From Paraspadella gotoi (taxonomy: Eukaryota; Chaetognatha), in the NCBI GenBank assembly GCA_051294375.1, contig CM119265.1, positions 22,320,278-22,384,277 on the forward strand: DNA of 64,000 bases, written 5' to 3'. The position numbers were made by a program, and so were the translations under genes. The notes under the pieces are model-generated. The model worked only from the letters and a program-made list of their open reading frames with translations. It was not told the origin of the DNA and ran no database searches. Positions 1 through 60,240 of the stretch are shown here, piece after piece. Numbering within the stretch: the first letter of the stretch is position 1; every line of letters starts with the position of its first letter.

Positions 1-170
1 ATAGAAAAAAAACCAGTTTTTAAAACTTGTTTGAAATAATTCCTGTAAAAGGTTTTTGGTGTTCTTCCACCTTCAGAATATTTAAAAGAAGCGTACTTCA
101 AAGCCATGTTTAGTAAACTATTTACTGTATTTAATCTATCGGTATAACAATTATTTACCCATTTAAACAA

Positions 171-850
171 TAGAGCGTAGTGAAAGTTACGTACGAAAAT
201 TCTAAAAATCAATTATGAACAGCATACTATCAGTGAACATTAATTTGTAAAAAAAATTTTTTTTTTTAATTTTTACACATAGTATATAGTATATTATAGT
301 ATACAATGTATACTATACATAGTATATACAATGTATATACAATGTATACTATATATAGTACTAATTCAATAAATGGTGAAATATCAAAATAGTTTTTTGT
401 AAGATTTTTTTACAGATTTGGATTCGTCATGAAAAGTTGATATAAAAAAATATAACTCTTTTTTAAAAATTCTTTCATTATTAATTAAGTTATTAAGTTA
501 TTAATTAAGTTGGTCAAATATCAGAAAAAACTTATATTTTAAGCTCAAAATAAAAGATTTATATATTAAATATATAATTTTTTTAATTTAAACCCACTTA
601 ATGAAAGAGTTTTTAAAAATGATTTATATTTTCTTTTATTAACTTTTGACGAGAAAAATTAAGAAAAGCATATTTTGAAATTTTTCGATTTTATAAGGAT
701 AGTACTATAAATATAGCTTACTGTAATGCGTAAATTATAAAATTTATAATATAATTTTTTTATTCAGAAATGTTCATTAGTATAATGTTATTCGTTCCTC
801 ACTTTTAGAATTTCAATTAAAGTTAAATTTATAATTTTTACTACGCTATA
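171..850. mobile_element. Foldback MITE, hAT-like, copy 1
   Basis: This is a non-autonomous inverted-repeat element. The left end reads TAGAGCGTAGTGAAAG and the right end, read inward on the other strand, TATAGCGTAGTAAAAA. It is flanked by a perfect 8-bp duplication TTAAACAA at 163-170 and 851-858. The inverted arms extend far inside, with matching blocks around 210-250 and 765-800. The centre is AT-rich with short TA-type palindromes at 280-360. An 8-bp target duplication and a TA-starting terminus are typical of hAT elements; the superfamily assignment is inference. It ends 49 bp from the donor side of the third CD2AP-like exon, so it lies within that gene's intron. A second copy lies at 21,986-22,598. 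No transposase is encoded. Confidence 0.85.
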
Positions 851-898
851 TTAAACAATAAGGGTTTAGTCTTGCAGAGGTTTTCATGCGACTAATAC

Positions 899-1110
899 CT
901 GGACGGTTTGGGCGAGGGGACCGGAGATTTCGAAGGCTTCCCATCGCCATCATCAGTTTTGGTGGAGATCCCTTCCTTCTTGTTGCGAAAATTGGCCAGC
1001 GCGTCTTTGGTGACGAGCGGGCCGAAGCCGATCTTCTGGACGTGCTTCGTCCTGTCTTCCTCCGGTTTGGCGTCTTTAACGTCGTCGCCGCCGTCGTCGT
1101 CGCCGATTAA
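899..1110 (-). CDS. CD2AP: CD2AP-like linker exon with IGFG motif
   Basis: This exon has 70 codons plus two bases, entered in phase 0 at ATACTAG|TTAATC and left at TCCAG|GTATTA. It begins [10 protein letters not shown], completing the last SH3 strand (NFVK-LI), then an acidic stretch, [11 protein letters not shown], and a basic to Ser/Pro-rich tail ending SPVPSPKPS. The IGFG block is conserved between SH3-B and SH3-C in CD2AP/CIN85 proteins. The next exon should lie left of the window. Confidence 0.8.
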
Positions 1111-1763
1111 CTAGTATCATAATGCACCAAATACAGAATGATAGCACATTGTTAAAATATGCACAAGTTTAAAGAAGAAGAGCTATCGCTGAGTCGAACC
1201 TTGACGAAGTTGGAGGGAAAGACGCCCGTTTTGTCGGGGACGCCATCTTCCTTGGCCTTTTTCCGTCCCTCCCACCAACCCTCTTCTACCTCGCGAAGAC
1301 CGTAGATGATCTCTCCAACTTTGAGATCCAACTCGTCGTCATTTTGGGCATTGTAGGAAAACGCAACCTACGAAATATCAAATAACCCGATACATTACAT
1401 AACGTAACATTATCTTTACGAAGCATTAAGTTTAACAGTTAGCTTGACATTTTTATCTAAAATATTGTAATATCCTGGTTTTGAAATTAATGGGATTTTT
1501 AAATTTTTTTAGATGTCCTCAAGGCAATGATAAATTTCTGTCTAGGCTTATCCTGAATTAGTACTTAGCAGGATAAGTTAACGTATGAAAGAAAAATAAT
1601 CATGATCAAATTCTATTTATTTTATTTATATTACAACGTTGCAATCCTGCCCAAATCAAATTCTAAAGAATATATGGAATTATTAAATATTTGAAAATAG
1701 TAAACTTACTTGACAACGTCGCTTTCTACTAGGATTAGCGCGTAAAACTTGACTAGATGCCAT
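899..1763 (-). CDS. CD2AP: CD2AP/CIN85 (cindr)-like SH3 adaptor, partial gene, 3 exons
   Basis: Joined exons 1763-1710, 1367-1200 and 1110-899 on the minus strand keep one frame and give about 144 residues. The order is a short basic leader (1-18), an SH3 domain (19-74, with [16 protein letters not shown] and FPSNF), and an acidic then Ser/Pro-rich linker with IGFG at 101-104. CD2AP and CIN85 are cytoplasmic scaffolds that join receptor endocytosis to actin through three SH3 domains and a C-terminal coiled coil. This SH3 is most like SH3-B, because a basic RKRRC-type stretch directly precedes it and the family's IGFG linker follows. The third SH3 and coiled coil would lie left of position 1. 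No SH3-A was found upstream, so this may be a short isoform start or a two-SH3 gene. Confidence 0.85.
1200..1367 (-). CDS. CD2AP: CD2AP-like SH3 domain exon
   Basis: This 56-codon, phase 0/0 exon encodes a whole SH3 domain. It starts [15 protein letters not shown] (the ALYDY-like strand and acidic RT loop) and has EEGWWEG (the Trp pair that binds proline-rich ligands) and GVFPSNFVK at the end (conserved Pro and the last strands). The acceptor is TTTCGTAG and the donor AAG|GTTCGA, which is weak but the only one that keeps the frame into the next exon. The stretch between WWEG and [20 protein letters not shown], is about eight residues longer than the equivalent in vertebrate CD2AP. Confidence 0.9.
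1710..1763 (-). CDS. CD2AP: CD2AP-like exon with candidate start codon
   Basis: This exon has 18 codons, [18 protein letters not shown], ending CAA followed by the donor GTAAGT. The ATG at 1763-1761 has an in-frame TAA 27 bases before it (TAA CTT GAT CAC ...), so it is the first possible start in this frame. The alternative is an internal exon entered at the AG within GCATCTAG, but that acceptor lacks a pyrimidine tract. The basic RKRRC stretch directly before the SH3 matches the position of KKRQC in vertebrate CD2AP. Confidence 0.7.
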
Positions 1764-3244
1764 TGTAGAGTCGAGAAAGTGATCAAGTTACAACAAAAAC
1801 GTTAGCGGAATGTCCGGAAGTGTAAGCAAACGGTGTTTTAAAACTCATTTTGATCCTTAGTGAGGAAGGAAGTTTCAATAAAAAGCTTTTAATATTCCAG
1901 TTAGCAATGCCTAAGGTTTCGCCTAAAAAGACCCATTCAAAAATTAATTACGAAATCATTGACCGAGAAACTATGCCACGCCCCTCATTCTGGTTTTTAA
2001 AACTGAAGACCGAGCCTTGGGTTTCTTCTTCGTCTGACTCTAAACTAAGGAAAAGTTTACAAGGAGCAGAATTGGATGAGTCACGCGTCCTGCGGTTTCG
2101 ACGACATATTCGTTCGCGAGGGAAAAAAAATATCCGGGGTTGTGTCTAGAGAAGTTGGCCAAAGAGTTGAGAGACGATCGAGCTTTGCTAGTTTGTGCTT
2201 CTCCGCAAACTTTTATTTATTTTTTTTTAAATAACGCGACGATAATAATTAACTAACTTGAATAAGAAAAACGAGCTCGTGGAAGGAGTTGGGAATTCTT
2301 CGAAAGCGTAAGAGAAACTGGAAGTGGAAAGAAGTCCAAGCCCCCGAGCTGGGGTCTGGTTTGGGAGAGTGACGCCATCCCTCGTCAGATGTCGCGACGA
2401 CCCAAGGAATTTCGAGACGATTTCAATATATTTCAAGGCATACCATAGATCATTTGTTTTCCCAAGGAATTACTAGGAAAAGGCTTACTTTTATTAAATA
2501 TTTGAATATATTGATTTATTAAAATCTTAAATTTGTTGTTATTAAGATTTATTGTAAGAGATACATTTTCATTTTTTCATTTTTTCCTTTTTTTTTCATT
2601 TTCATACATTTTCATTTTCATTTTCATTTTCATTTTCATTTTCATTTTCATTTTCATTTTCATTTTCATACATTTTCATGCGTTTATTGTCAAACATTTT
2701 CAACACCTTTTTTCCAATGTGAATTAGAAAGTCTGAAAGTGTTTTGAGCCATTTACTCGACCGTGCCAACAAAACAGATCGTGAAAAATTTCATTTCTAT
2801 TCTTAATCTTATCGAGTGATTTTTCGAGAGGAAAAGGAGCCAGCTTCCTACCCTAAAGGACGTCTTAACTAAAAATATTTAAAGGTTGGGAAGACTAAGC
2901 CGATTATTGGGAAAATTAGTATTCCCCTCGTAAATGAGTTTTAAGTAAAAACCGAATAGAAAGCGAGACAGAAAGACCGCAAAGACAAAGGAAAATCTTT
3001 AATTTAATATCTAGTTAACATATGCAATTCGCATTGATCGACCAGCAGAATATGTCGACATTTTGTTAGTAAAAAGTCAAATAACTACTCCTATTGGTAT
3101 TTTACAGGACTATTTACTGTTGAAAGTTTATAAATTTCAGTTACGAGTTCAAAGATTAAAGGCAAGCTTTTTTTGGCAAATCTCCAAATTGAATTAGCTT
3201 GATTTTTTGCTTTGGGAATCAGTCTGATCTATCAAAAACCTAAA
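1764..3244. other. Intergenic spacer between divergent genes
   Basis: This lies between the minus-strand CD2AP-like start and the plus-strand secreted-protein gene. It contains a hexanucleotide array near 2.6 kb. I looked for an upstream SH3-A exon on the minus strand and saw none. Open frames here (for example 1,850-2,149) resemble no family and have odd composition, so I do not call them. A TCAGTC at 3,219-3,224, about 21 bases before the next gene's ATG, resembles an arthropod-type initiator; this is weak evidence only. Confidence 0.6.
2597..2680. repeat. (TTTTCA)n hexanucleotide microsatellite
   Basis: There are about a dozen near-perfect TTTTCA units with two slightly altered units at the ends. 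Confidence 0.95.
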
Positions 3245-3305
3245 ATGGACACAGTTATCGTAAAAGTGATGATAATTTTCGTTCTCCACTCCCCACTGAT
3301 TGCAG
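3245..3305 (+). CDS. Secreted protein exon 1 (signal peptide)
   Basis: The ATG at 3245 starts 20 codons plus one base, ending GCA G|GTTAAA. MDTVIVKVMIIFVLHSPLIA is a typical eukaryotic signal peptide: short start, Lys7, hydrophobic core, small residues at the end. Confidence 0.8.
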
Positions 3306-4530
3306 GTTAAATCCAATAAGTGCATAATCAAACAATTATATTCAAAAAAACGTTTTTTTACTTATTCTAGGTTGTCAAAAAACGTCAGAAAGGTTCGGCT
3401 ACGATCCACCAGACGATCTTACTGCTCACAACAATGGAATCAGAGAACCTAACCGATGGATACCGTGTTCAGAGGTAAAATTAGAAAGACGTTATTTCTT
3501 TATTAATAATGTGTTATTTTCTCTTAACATTTTCATGCTGGTGTTGGTAAACACATGTCGTACTTCCCCACTTCAATATCATAAATTTTGCAGCAGTAGT
3601 AAAAACGAAATTCATTATGTCTTGTTATCGAGATAGAATTTTTGAAAACTTTTTGGATAATAAATATGTTGATTTGTTTATTATGTTAAGTTTAAATAAC
3701 TTGGTATAAAATTAAAATATTTAGGTTTGTCTGGCTAAGGAAATTCCTCGAATAAGAGACGCCGTAACAAGAGTTGAGTCTTCTTCCAAAAAAGAATTCG
3801 ATACATTAAAGAAAGAATTTGAAGTTTTTAAAAATCTGTCGATGGAAAGGTGGGCGCGGATCGAAGCCAAGGTGATATAACGGGTTAATAGTTATCATAG
3901 AATCTATTCTAATATTCGATTTGAACTCTTAGTTGGCCCAAAACCAAGAAAGATTAATGAATTTTACGGATGAGTCCTTGGAATATTTTTGTTCAAGCGA
4001 CGACGACAACTGTAAAACCGCTTTTGTGACAAAAGAATTCGGCCCAACTGTAAGCTCCTTGCCTTTTTATATCGGGTAAAAAATTGAAGGTGATGAAGAA
4101 TTGAATATAACAACTTAGGAAAACCAATTCTTATGTTCCTTAGGTTTTCTAGTTCCTCGCCCATTACCGTCACCAAGATGGGGTTTAGAGTTTCGAATGT
4201 CGCTGAGGTCCAAATCTCCGATGTTGACGGAAAAAACCTGACTTTCCATGTCGTAGCGTCCAACGAAGCCCGTTGTGGGGCCAGATTCGATTCTATTGAT
4301 TGGACCCTACTATACCGCAGAACGGATAGGGTTTTCTCAGGTTAGTATATAATTTATAAACACGTTTAAACAACTTTAAATCATTTTAATTTCAAATAGG
4401 CGCAAGAGTGGAAGCCAACATTTCTGAATTCGATCGCGAAGCTTTTCTTTGTTACGCAATAAAATTTAATGTTGATCTGGAGGCAAATTTTATTGTTTCG
4501 AGCATTAAGATTAAAAGTATAGAAATTTAA
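3245..4530 (+). CDS. Secreted coiled-coil protein of unknown family, 6 exons, 260 aa
   Basis: Exons 3245-3305, 3371-3474, 3725-3871, 3933-4075, 4144-4340 and 4400-4530 all have GT..AG borders. They join in one frame to a 783-base CDS ending in TAA. Residues 1-20 form a signal peptide (hydrophobic core VMIIFVLHSPLIA), with cleavage likely near residues 20-22. Residues about 66-112 are charged, heptad-like and Lys/Glu-rich, suggesting a coiled coil. Residues about 152-260 alternate hydrophobic and polar residues like a beta-sandwich. The mature part has seven cysteines (22, 53, 57, 124, 131, 196, 235) and four N-glycosylation sequons (N92, N114, N183, N224). I do not recognise the family. Four of the five introns are short (59-68 bp); only intron 2 is longer (250 bp). 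ATTAAA overlaps the stop codon and could act as the polyadenylation signal. Confidence 0.82.
3371..3474 (+). CDS. Secreted protein exon 2
   Basis: The acceptor is TTATTCTAG. The first two bases complete Gly21, then 34 codons from C22 to E55 follow, and the donor is GAG|GTAAAA. The exon is polar and carries Cys22 and Cys53. Confidence 0.8.
3725..3871 (+). CDS. Secreted protein exon 3 (coiled-coil region)
   Basis: This is a 49-codon, phase 0/0 exon with acceptor ATATTTAG and donor AAG|GTGATA. It carries Cys57 and the charged helical stretch SSSKKEFDTLKKEFEVF, with sequon N92-L-S. Confidence 0.8.
3933..4075 (+). CDS. Secreted protein exon 4
   Basis: The acceptor is ACTCTTAG. The exon has 47 codons plus two bases. 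An internal GTAAGC at 4050 looks like a donor, but using it puts the next exon out of frame with an early stop. The donor ATCGG|GTAAAA at 4075 keeps the frame and gives a continuous FYIGFSSSSP across the junction. It carries Cys124, Cys131 and sequon N114-F-T. Confidence 0.75.
4144..4340 (+). CDS. Secreted protein exon 5 (C-terminal domain)
   Basis: The acceptor is GTTCCTTAG after a 68-bp intron. There are 65 full codons with one base at each end; the donor is CAG|GTTAGT. Alternating strands such as VAEVQISDVDGKNLTFHVV suggest a beta-rich extracellular fold. It holds Cys196 and sequon N183-L-T. Confidence 0.8.
4400..4530 (+). CDS. Secreted protein exon 6 with stop
   Basis: The acceptor is TCAAATAG. 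The exon has two bases plus 42 codons and a TAA at 4528-4530. The protein ends IVSSIKIKSIEI, likely the final beta strand. It holds Cys235 and sequon N224-I-S. Confidence 0.8.
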
Positions 4531-54739
<50,209 letters not shown>

Positions 54740-55267
54740 TAATTAAAGTATATTCTTTGCACTGAAAACGTCTAGCCACCCTTTGGAAGAAAGTAAAGAG
54801 AACTTATGGTTATTGTTATATTTTTTTGTTTTTCCGGTGTTGTCTCAACGAACCAAAACAATCGTTTTGATATAATTAACCTTCGAACCACCAGATGGCC
54901 GCATCTTCTCTTATTCTCCTCTCGCCTCTCTCCCTCATACTCTTCCTACCTTCTCCCCCCTCTTCCCTCTATCCCCTCGACCATCTTCCCCAAACCCCCC
55001 CCATCCCCTCTCCCCACCCATGTTACCCTCAACTGGTTTTTGATTCTGTTTGGAATTCTGTTGGACGAAGACAAAATCTGTTTCGTCGTCAAATATCGAG
55101 AAATTCGCGATGAAGAAAAGAAAGATTGAGGCGGAGTGGAAGGGGGGGGCGTTTGTTGTTGTTGTTGGTGGGTGATAGTTGAGAGAATTCCCTTTGAGGG
55201 AAAAAAGTGTGAGGAACAAAGGGGAAAAAGTGAAAAAAAAGAACGAAAATTAGGTAAATAAATCAAG

Positions 55268-55470
55268 GGGTCCTTTTATACAATTTAAACACATCTTAAA
55301 AACATTATACAGCTTCATTGATAGGTAAGCTAATAAACTGTTATTATTATGTAAGAGGGATGGAGGCCTTTACCAAGCATAAAAGTCAGGAGGCAAGATA
55401 GTTTATTAATCGAATTTAAACGGATACTAATTGTATATTGGTGATACCAATTTCATGGAAATAATTCTTA
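55268..55470 (+). repeat. Interspersed repeat family R1, copy 3
   Basis: GTCCTTTTATACAATTTAAAC, GCTTCATTGATAGGTAAGC, AAAGTCAGGAGGCAAGATAG and TATTGGTGATACCAATTTCA match copies at 18.1 and 40.3 kb. Confidence 0.8.
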
Positions 55471-55729
55471 ACCATCTTGTTTGAAATTGTTATGTAAAGA
55501 AGAGTTTGTCAATTGGTCGAAGTCGGACGGAGTGAGGGTGAGTGATACGATCTCACATGGCGGGGGGGGGTGTTTTGGGGGAGCGGGTGAGTTCGCGAGA
55601 AGAAGCAAAAAGGGTAAGGGGCGCTTAATATAGGATTACGATGGATTATCGATAAAAGTCACGTGGAAGGAAGAGACGCTATGTGGCGGTGAGAAAGAAG
55701 AGAGATGGAGTGAGATGGGAGAGAAAAAT

Positions 55730-56050
55730 GGTCAAAGCTGGGAGAGAGATGGGAGAATGTTTTGCTTTAGATGGGAATGAGATGGGAATGAGTTGAGAGA
55801 AAGATGTAAATGGGAGACAGAGTTGAGAAAGATGGAGTAAAATTTGAGGGACAACATGGGAGAGAGATGGCAGAGAAAGTTGATTGAGGAATGGCACAAA
55901 GACGGCAGTGAAAGTCGATGTAGGAATGGCAGCGAGATGGCAGAGAAAGCTGGTTGAGGAATGGCAGAGAGACGGCAGAGAAAAAAGATTGAGGAATGGC
56001 AAAGAGACGGCAGAGAAAGTACATCGAGCAATGGCAGAGAGATGGCAAAA
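55730..56050. repeat. Degenerate tandem repeat, GAATGGCA(G/A)(A/C)GAGA(C/T)GGCAG unit
   Basis: GAGGAATGGCA..GAGA(C/T)GGCAGAGAAAG recurs about every 46 bp between roughly 55,860 and 56,050; looser GAGATGGGA motifs extend to 55,730. It explains the repetitive minus-strand frames here. Confidence 0.8.
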
Positions 56051-56208
56051 AAAATAAGAGATATTCGATGCGTCATTTCGACGGCGATGGAATCTTTTGG
56101 AATCCGAAAGAGAAAAAATGTGAATCTCGAAGAAGAGTGAAGGAACGTGACTTTTGTGAATCGTGAGACTTTGGGAAGGGAAATGGAGGAGACGAAGGAA
56201 AACACGGA

Positions 56209-56346
56209 CGACGACGACGACGACGACGACGACGACAATGACGACGACGACGACGACCACGAGTATAAAGGAAAAGAATGAAAATTCTTCTGTTGGAGAA
56301 TTTTATCTCCGTCTTTAGCGACACATCCGCCGACTCTGTCTTCATA

Positions 56347-56388
<42 letters not shown>

Positions 56389-56398
56389 GCCGCCGCCT
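56209..56398. repeat. (ACG)n and (CCG)n arrays
   Basis: GAC arrays at 56,209-56,256 and a CCG array at 56,347-56,398 of about 17 units. Confidence 0.94.
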
Positions 56399-57359
56399 CC
56401 TTCCTGATGGCATTTCCGAGAAAACTCGATTTGGAGTGAATCAGACTTAGGCGTTCTTAGGCGTTCGAAGGAAAACGATTAAGAACGATGATAAAAATAA
56501 TAAAACAATAATTAACTATTATTCAGAGAGGCGGAAAAAATTTGAAACACTCGCCCGTTCTTCCCTCCGTTCTCCCTTTAATTCTCCTGCCAGTTTTTCC
56601 ATTAGTTCTCCCATCGGATCTCCCATCGGTTCTCTCGTCATTTCTCTCTCCCGTTATTTCATTCGTTCTCCCATCCATTCCCCGATCCGCATGTCCGTCT
56701 GGCTCGTACTAGTTAACAGCGTTCTCAGAATTGCGGGAAAGGTTGGAGAAAATACATCGATTCGTTGATAAATAAATTAGTTAATGTGCAATGCGCTGTG
56801 TGCAATGCAATGCAGCGTGAATCCTCGTTTGGCTTTTCACTCGAAAGCAAAAGATACACATCCAGTAATGCGTCCCTGCGTCCTTGTCGCCCGATTAGCG
56901 CTAAAAAAATAAAATGGCGGCTGAAAAAACGCCAACGACAAAGAAAATAAAGACGACGACGACAAAGTCAACAGAGACGACGAGAACAAAGTCAACACGT
57001 CCAAAGACAAAGTCTACGATAATCACGACGATCAGGGCGACGACGACGACAACAAAAACATTCAGAACAAAAAAAAAATAAAACGAAAGAAAAGGAGAAC
57101 GCTGAGAAGGAGAATAAGAGAACGCTGAGAAGGAGAACAACGAGAAGAAGTACTAGGAAAACTACCCAGGAGAACGAGAAGAATGACGAGAACCACGAAG
57201 AGAAATCCTCAAAAATACTGTTGTTAATAGCAACGGAACAACAATGAAATCACGGACGTCGGACCAAAATCCAATTGGCTCAAGCTGAAAAAGAAATTGA
57301 CGAACTGGCAGCCAACAGAAAGAGTTGGAAAGAGAAGATAGAGAGAGAAGAGAGAAGAG

Positions 57360-57363
<4 letters not shown>

Positions 57364-57447
<84 letters not shown>

Positions 57448-57448
57448 T
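57364..57448. repeat. (GA)n microsatellite
   Basis: About 70 bp pure GA within a longer GA-rich block; another 45-bp tract lies at 57,727-57,771. Confidence 0.96.
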
Positions 57449-57721
57449 AGAGAGGAGAGAGAACGCTGACGCGGTCGATATTCACGAGTGAGTTTGGACG
57501 CTTCCCGTCTTCACTTCCTCTTTGTTTACGTCTCAAAGTTTTCGTTTTCTTGTCCTCGTTATTTCTAGCATTTTGTTGTTGTTGTTAGTTGTTGTTTTTG
57601 TTGTAGTTGTTGTAGTTGTTGTTTTTGTTGTAGTTGTTCTGAAATTCGTATCTTTACTTTTAACCTTTTTTATCTTTCGGCAACGACGAAGGGCAACGCG
57701 CATCTTTTAAGTTCAAAATTA

Positions 57722-57773
<52 letters not shown>

Positions 57774-58769
57774 CGTTCACTTTTCACATAGAGGCCTCGC
57801 TCGCTAAACGAGGGGGGGCCCTCCTGAATGGTATTGGGGGGAGGGACCTCGCTAAAATGATGGAGGGGCCTTGAAATGGTGTCAGAGGGTCAAAACCCCA
57901 ATTTCAACTCGATATGGAATATGAAAAGAAAAAGTCTATTTTTTGTATTTTTCATTTATTTTCGTAGATGTTTTTTTTCTCTCGTCCTTTTGGCCTCAGC
58001 GATCGAGAGTAATGAGAATTTGACAACTCGTGCGTCGAGAAAAAATAGGAAATTAATTTTATTAAAATTTCTTTTGACGTCAGAGTTTGAAAATTGAAAT
58101 TGTATTTATGATATGATGAAAAGCTGTAAAATGTGTAATTTGTGGACATTATTTTATAGTTTCTACGACGTCATTGCGTATAGTTTAATGATAAAGGTAG
58201 TTATTGTCGATAAAACTTAGAGCATATTGCAAAGATAGATTTTTATTTTTATTTAAAATATTTTAATGATTTAACTCTTGAAAATAAGAATTAAATTTTA
58301 ATTTAAAATTTAATTATGTTAATATATTCTATTAGAATCCTAAGATTTGCTTTAACGAAAAAATTCTTCATTTCTTTTATCGTAATTAAACTTGAAATAT
58401 ACTACAAAAGCATTTAAAAGAACTAATTTGTATCTTCCCAACCACTTCATCAGGCAAGGGGAAAAAAGTAAGTAAAACTGAAAGAAAGAATCCTTTCTTT
58501 TTCCCTTTAATTACGTCGAAAGGAAAAGCTTCCTCTTCTCACGAAAATGGTTTTGCGCCAAATTGCCCGGTCATTTTTTTCCCTGCTCTTCACAACTCTA
58601 CGATGTACTTATTTTTGGTCGGTCGTATTTGTTGGTCGGTCGTTTTTCAGGCGGGAAAAACTTCATTTGAAGACTTTTGTCTTCTTCATTTAAGGTTTAA
58701 GTCTATTGAGTCTTTTAATTTCTCGTTTTAACTGGGACTCTGAAGTCGTGGTAGAACGGCTGAGAGGGG

Positions 58770-58770
58770 T

Positions 58771-58818
<48 letters not shown>

Positions 58819-58918
58819 CTCTCTCTCTCCTCTCTCTCTCTTCTCTCTCTCTCTTCTCTCTCTCTCTCTTCTCCTCTCTCTCCACTTTCGTCCTCTCTCT
58901 CTCTCTCTCTCTCTCTCT

Positions 58919-58966
<48 letters not shown>
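58770..58966. repeat. CT-rich microsatellite cluster
   Basis: Nearly 200 bp of interrupted CT. Confidence 0.95.
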
Positions 58967-60092
58967 GTAATGACTCTAGAAAAAGAGTCGGTTGTCAAAA
59001 GAGTTTCAACGGAAAAAGAGGTCGCCATTGCTAATGATTGGACATCCACGTTACACCCTTTGGTTGGCATCAATCAGGATCTTCGCTGCTGCGACTGCTG
59101 CGGTTCCCGCTTTCCAATCATCCTTGGCTCAGTTTCCATCCGGGGCCTGCAGCGGAGTGCCTGCGAGTGACGGACGACGGTGAGACGTCAGTCCTGGCGT
59201 CATCTCTCGGCATATTTCGACCTCTCACTGCGCGTTTCTCGTCGATGATGAAAGAATATCGTTGACAGGTGCGAAGATACGATGCCAGACGCCTCAAGAT
59301 ACGAATAACAGATGCACGCCTTGAGCAAGAAACGGTCAGGAACTCGACTCCTTATTTTGCGCTCAAAGTAGAAAAAAAGAAACTTTTCTCTTCTTTTTTC
59401 TCTCGTTCCAAAGTCGCCGGGCGGCGCGGCGGCGGCGGTGCGGCGGCGGCGGCGGTCTCGGCGATGTTCCAGTCGTCTGTAGTTTTTCTAACCTCGTCAG
59501 AATATGAGCGCGACCCCGCCCTCGTAGTTTTAGACGGCGACGACGATGTAGACGTTAAACGACGATAACGACGATCGAGAGAAAATATAAAGAACGAGGT
59601 AAGTTTAAACGACAAACGACGACGAAGCTTTAACTCGTTTTTAGACCCACGGGAACTTACTTTTTTTTTACTTGCGGTGAGTTGTTGCGTGATGGAAATA
59701 GCACTAGGAGAAAAGTAAAGTGGCTACGGCTTACATTGTTATGCGCTATAGAAGATTGAAAATGATTTAAAGACGACAAGGCCACGGACGAGAATAACTT
59801 TCACCAAAATAAATGAATAATGGATCTGATTTACGTTTTGTATAGATTATTTTTAAAATATACAGTAGCTTCGCGAAAAATCAAGTATTAAAATAAAGTA
59901 TTTTGACAAACCCCTATCACTCTAATATAAAAAGGTAACAAAGGAGAAGAAATAAATTATTCCAGAGTCATATGTCGCATTAATCCTTGCTTATAAAGGA
60001 TGTAATTAATTAATTGATGACGTAAATAGTGACGATGATAACAACGACGACGACCACGGCGTTAAACGACGTTATTTGCCGAAGTCTAAATC

Positions 60093-60093
60093 T

Positions 60094-60136
<43 letters not shown>

Positions 60137-60240
60137 AGCAAAAACTGGAAATTATGAAGATGACGCTGACGGCGTCGGCGGGCGGCGGGCGGCGGGCGGC
60201 GGGCGGCGGGCGGCGGGCGGCGGGCGCCGTCGACGGGCGC
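60093..60240. repeat. (ACG)n and (GGCGGGC)n arrays
   Basis: About 14 ACG units at 60,093-60,135, then GGCGGGC units at 60,179-60,228. Confidence 0.94.

Noticed and set aside
55679-56260. 193-codon minus-strand frame with repeated LPSLCHSS-type segments
   Set aside because: The protein repeats mirror a 46-bp DNA tandem repeat that is open in several frames.
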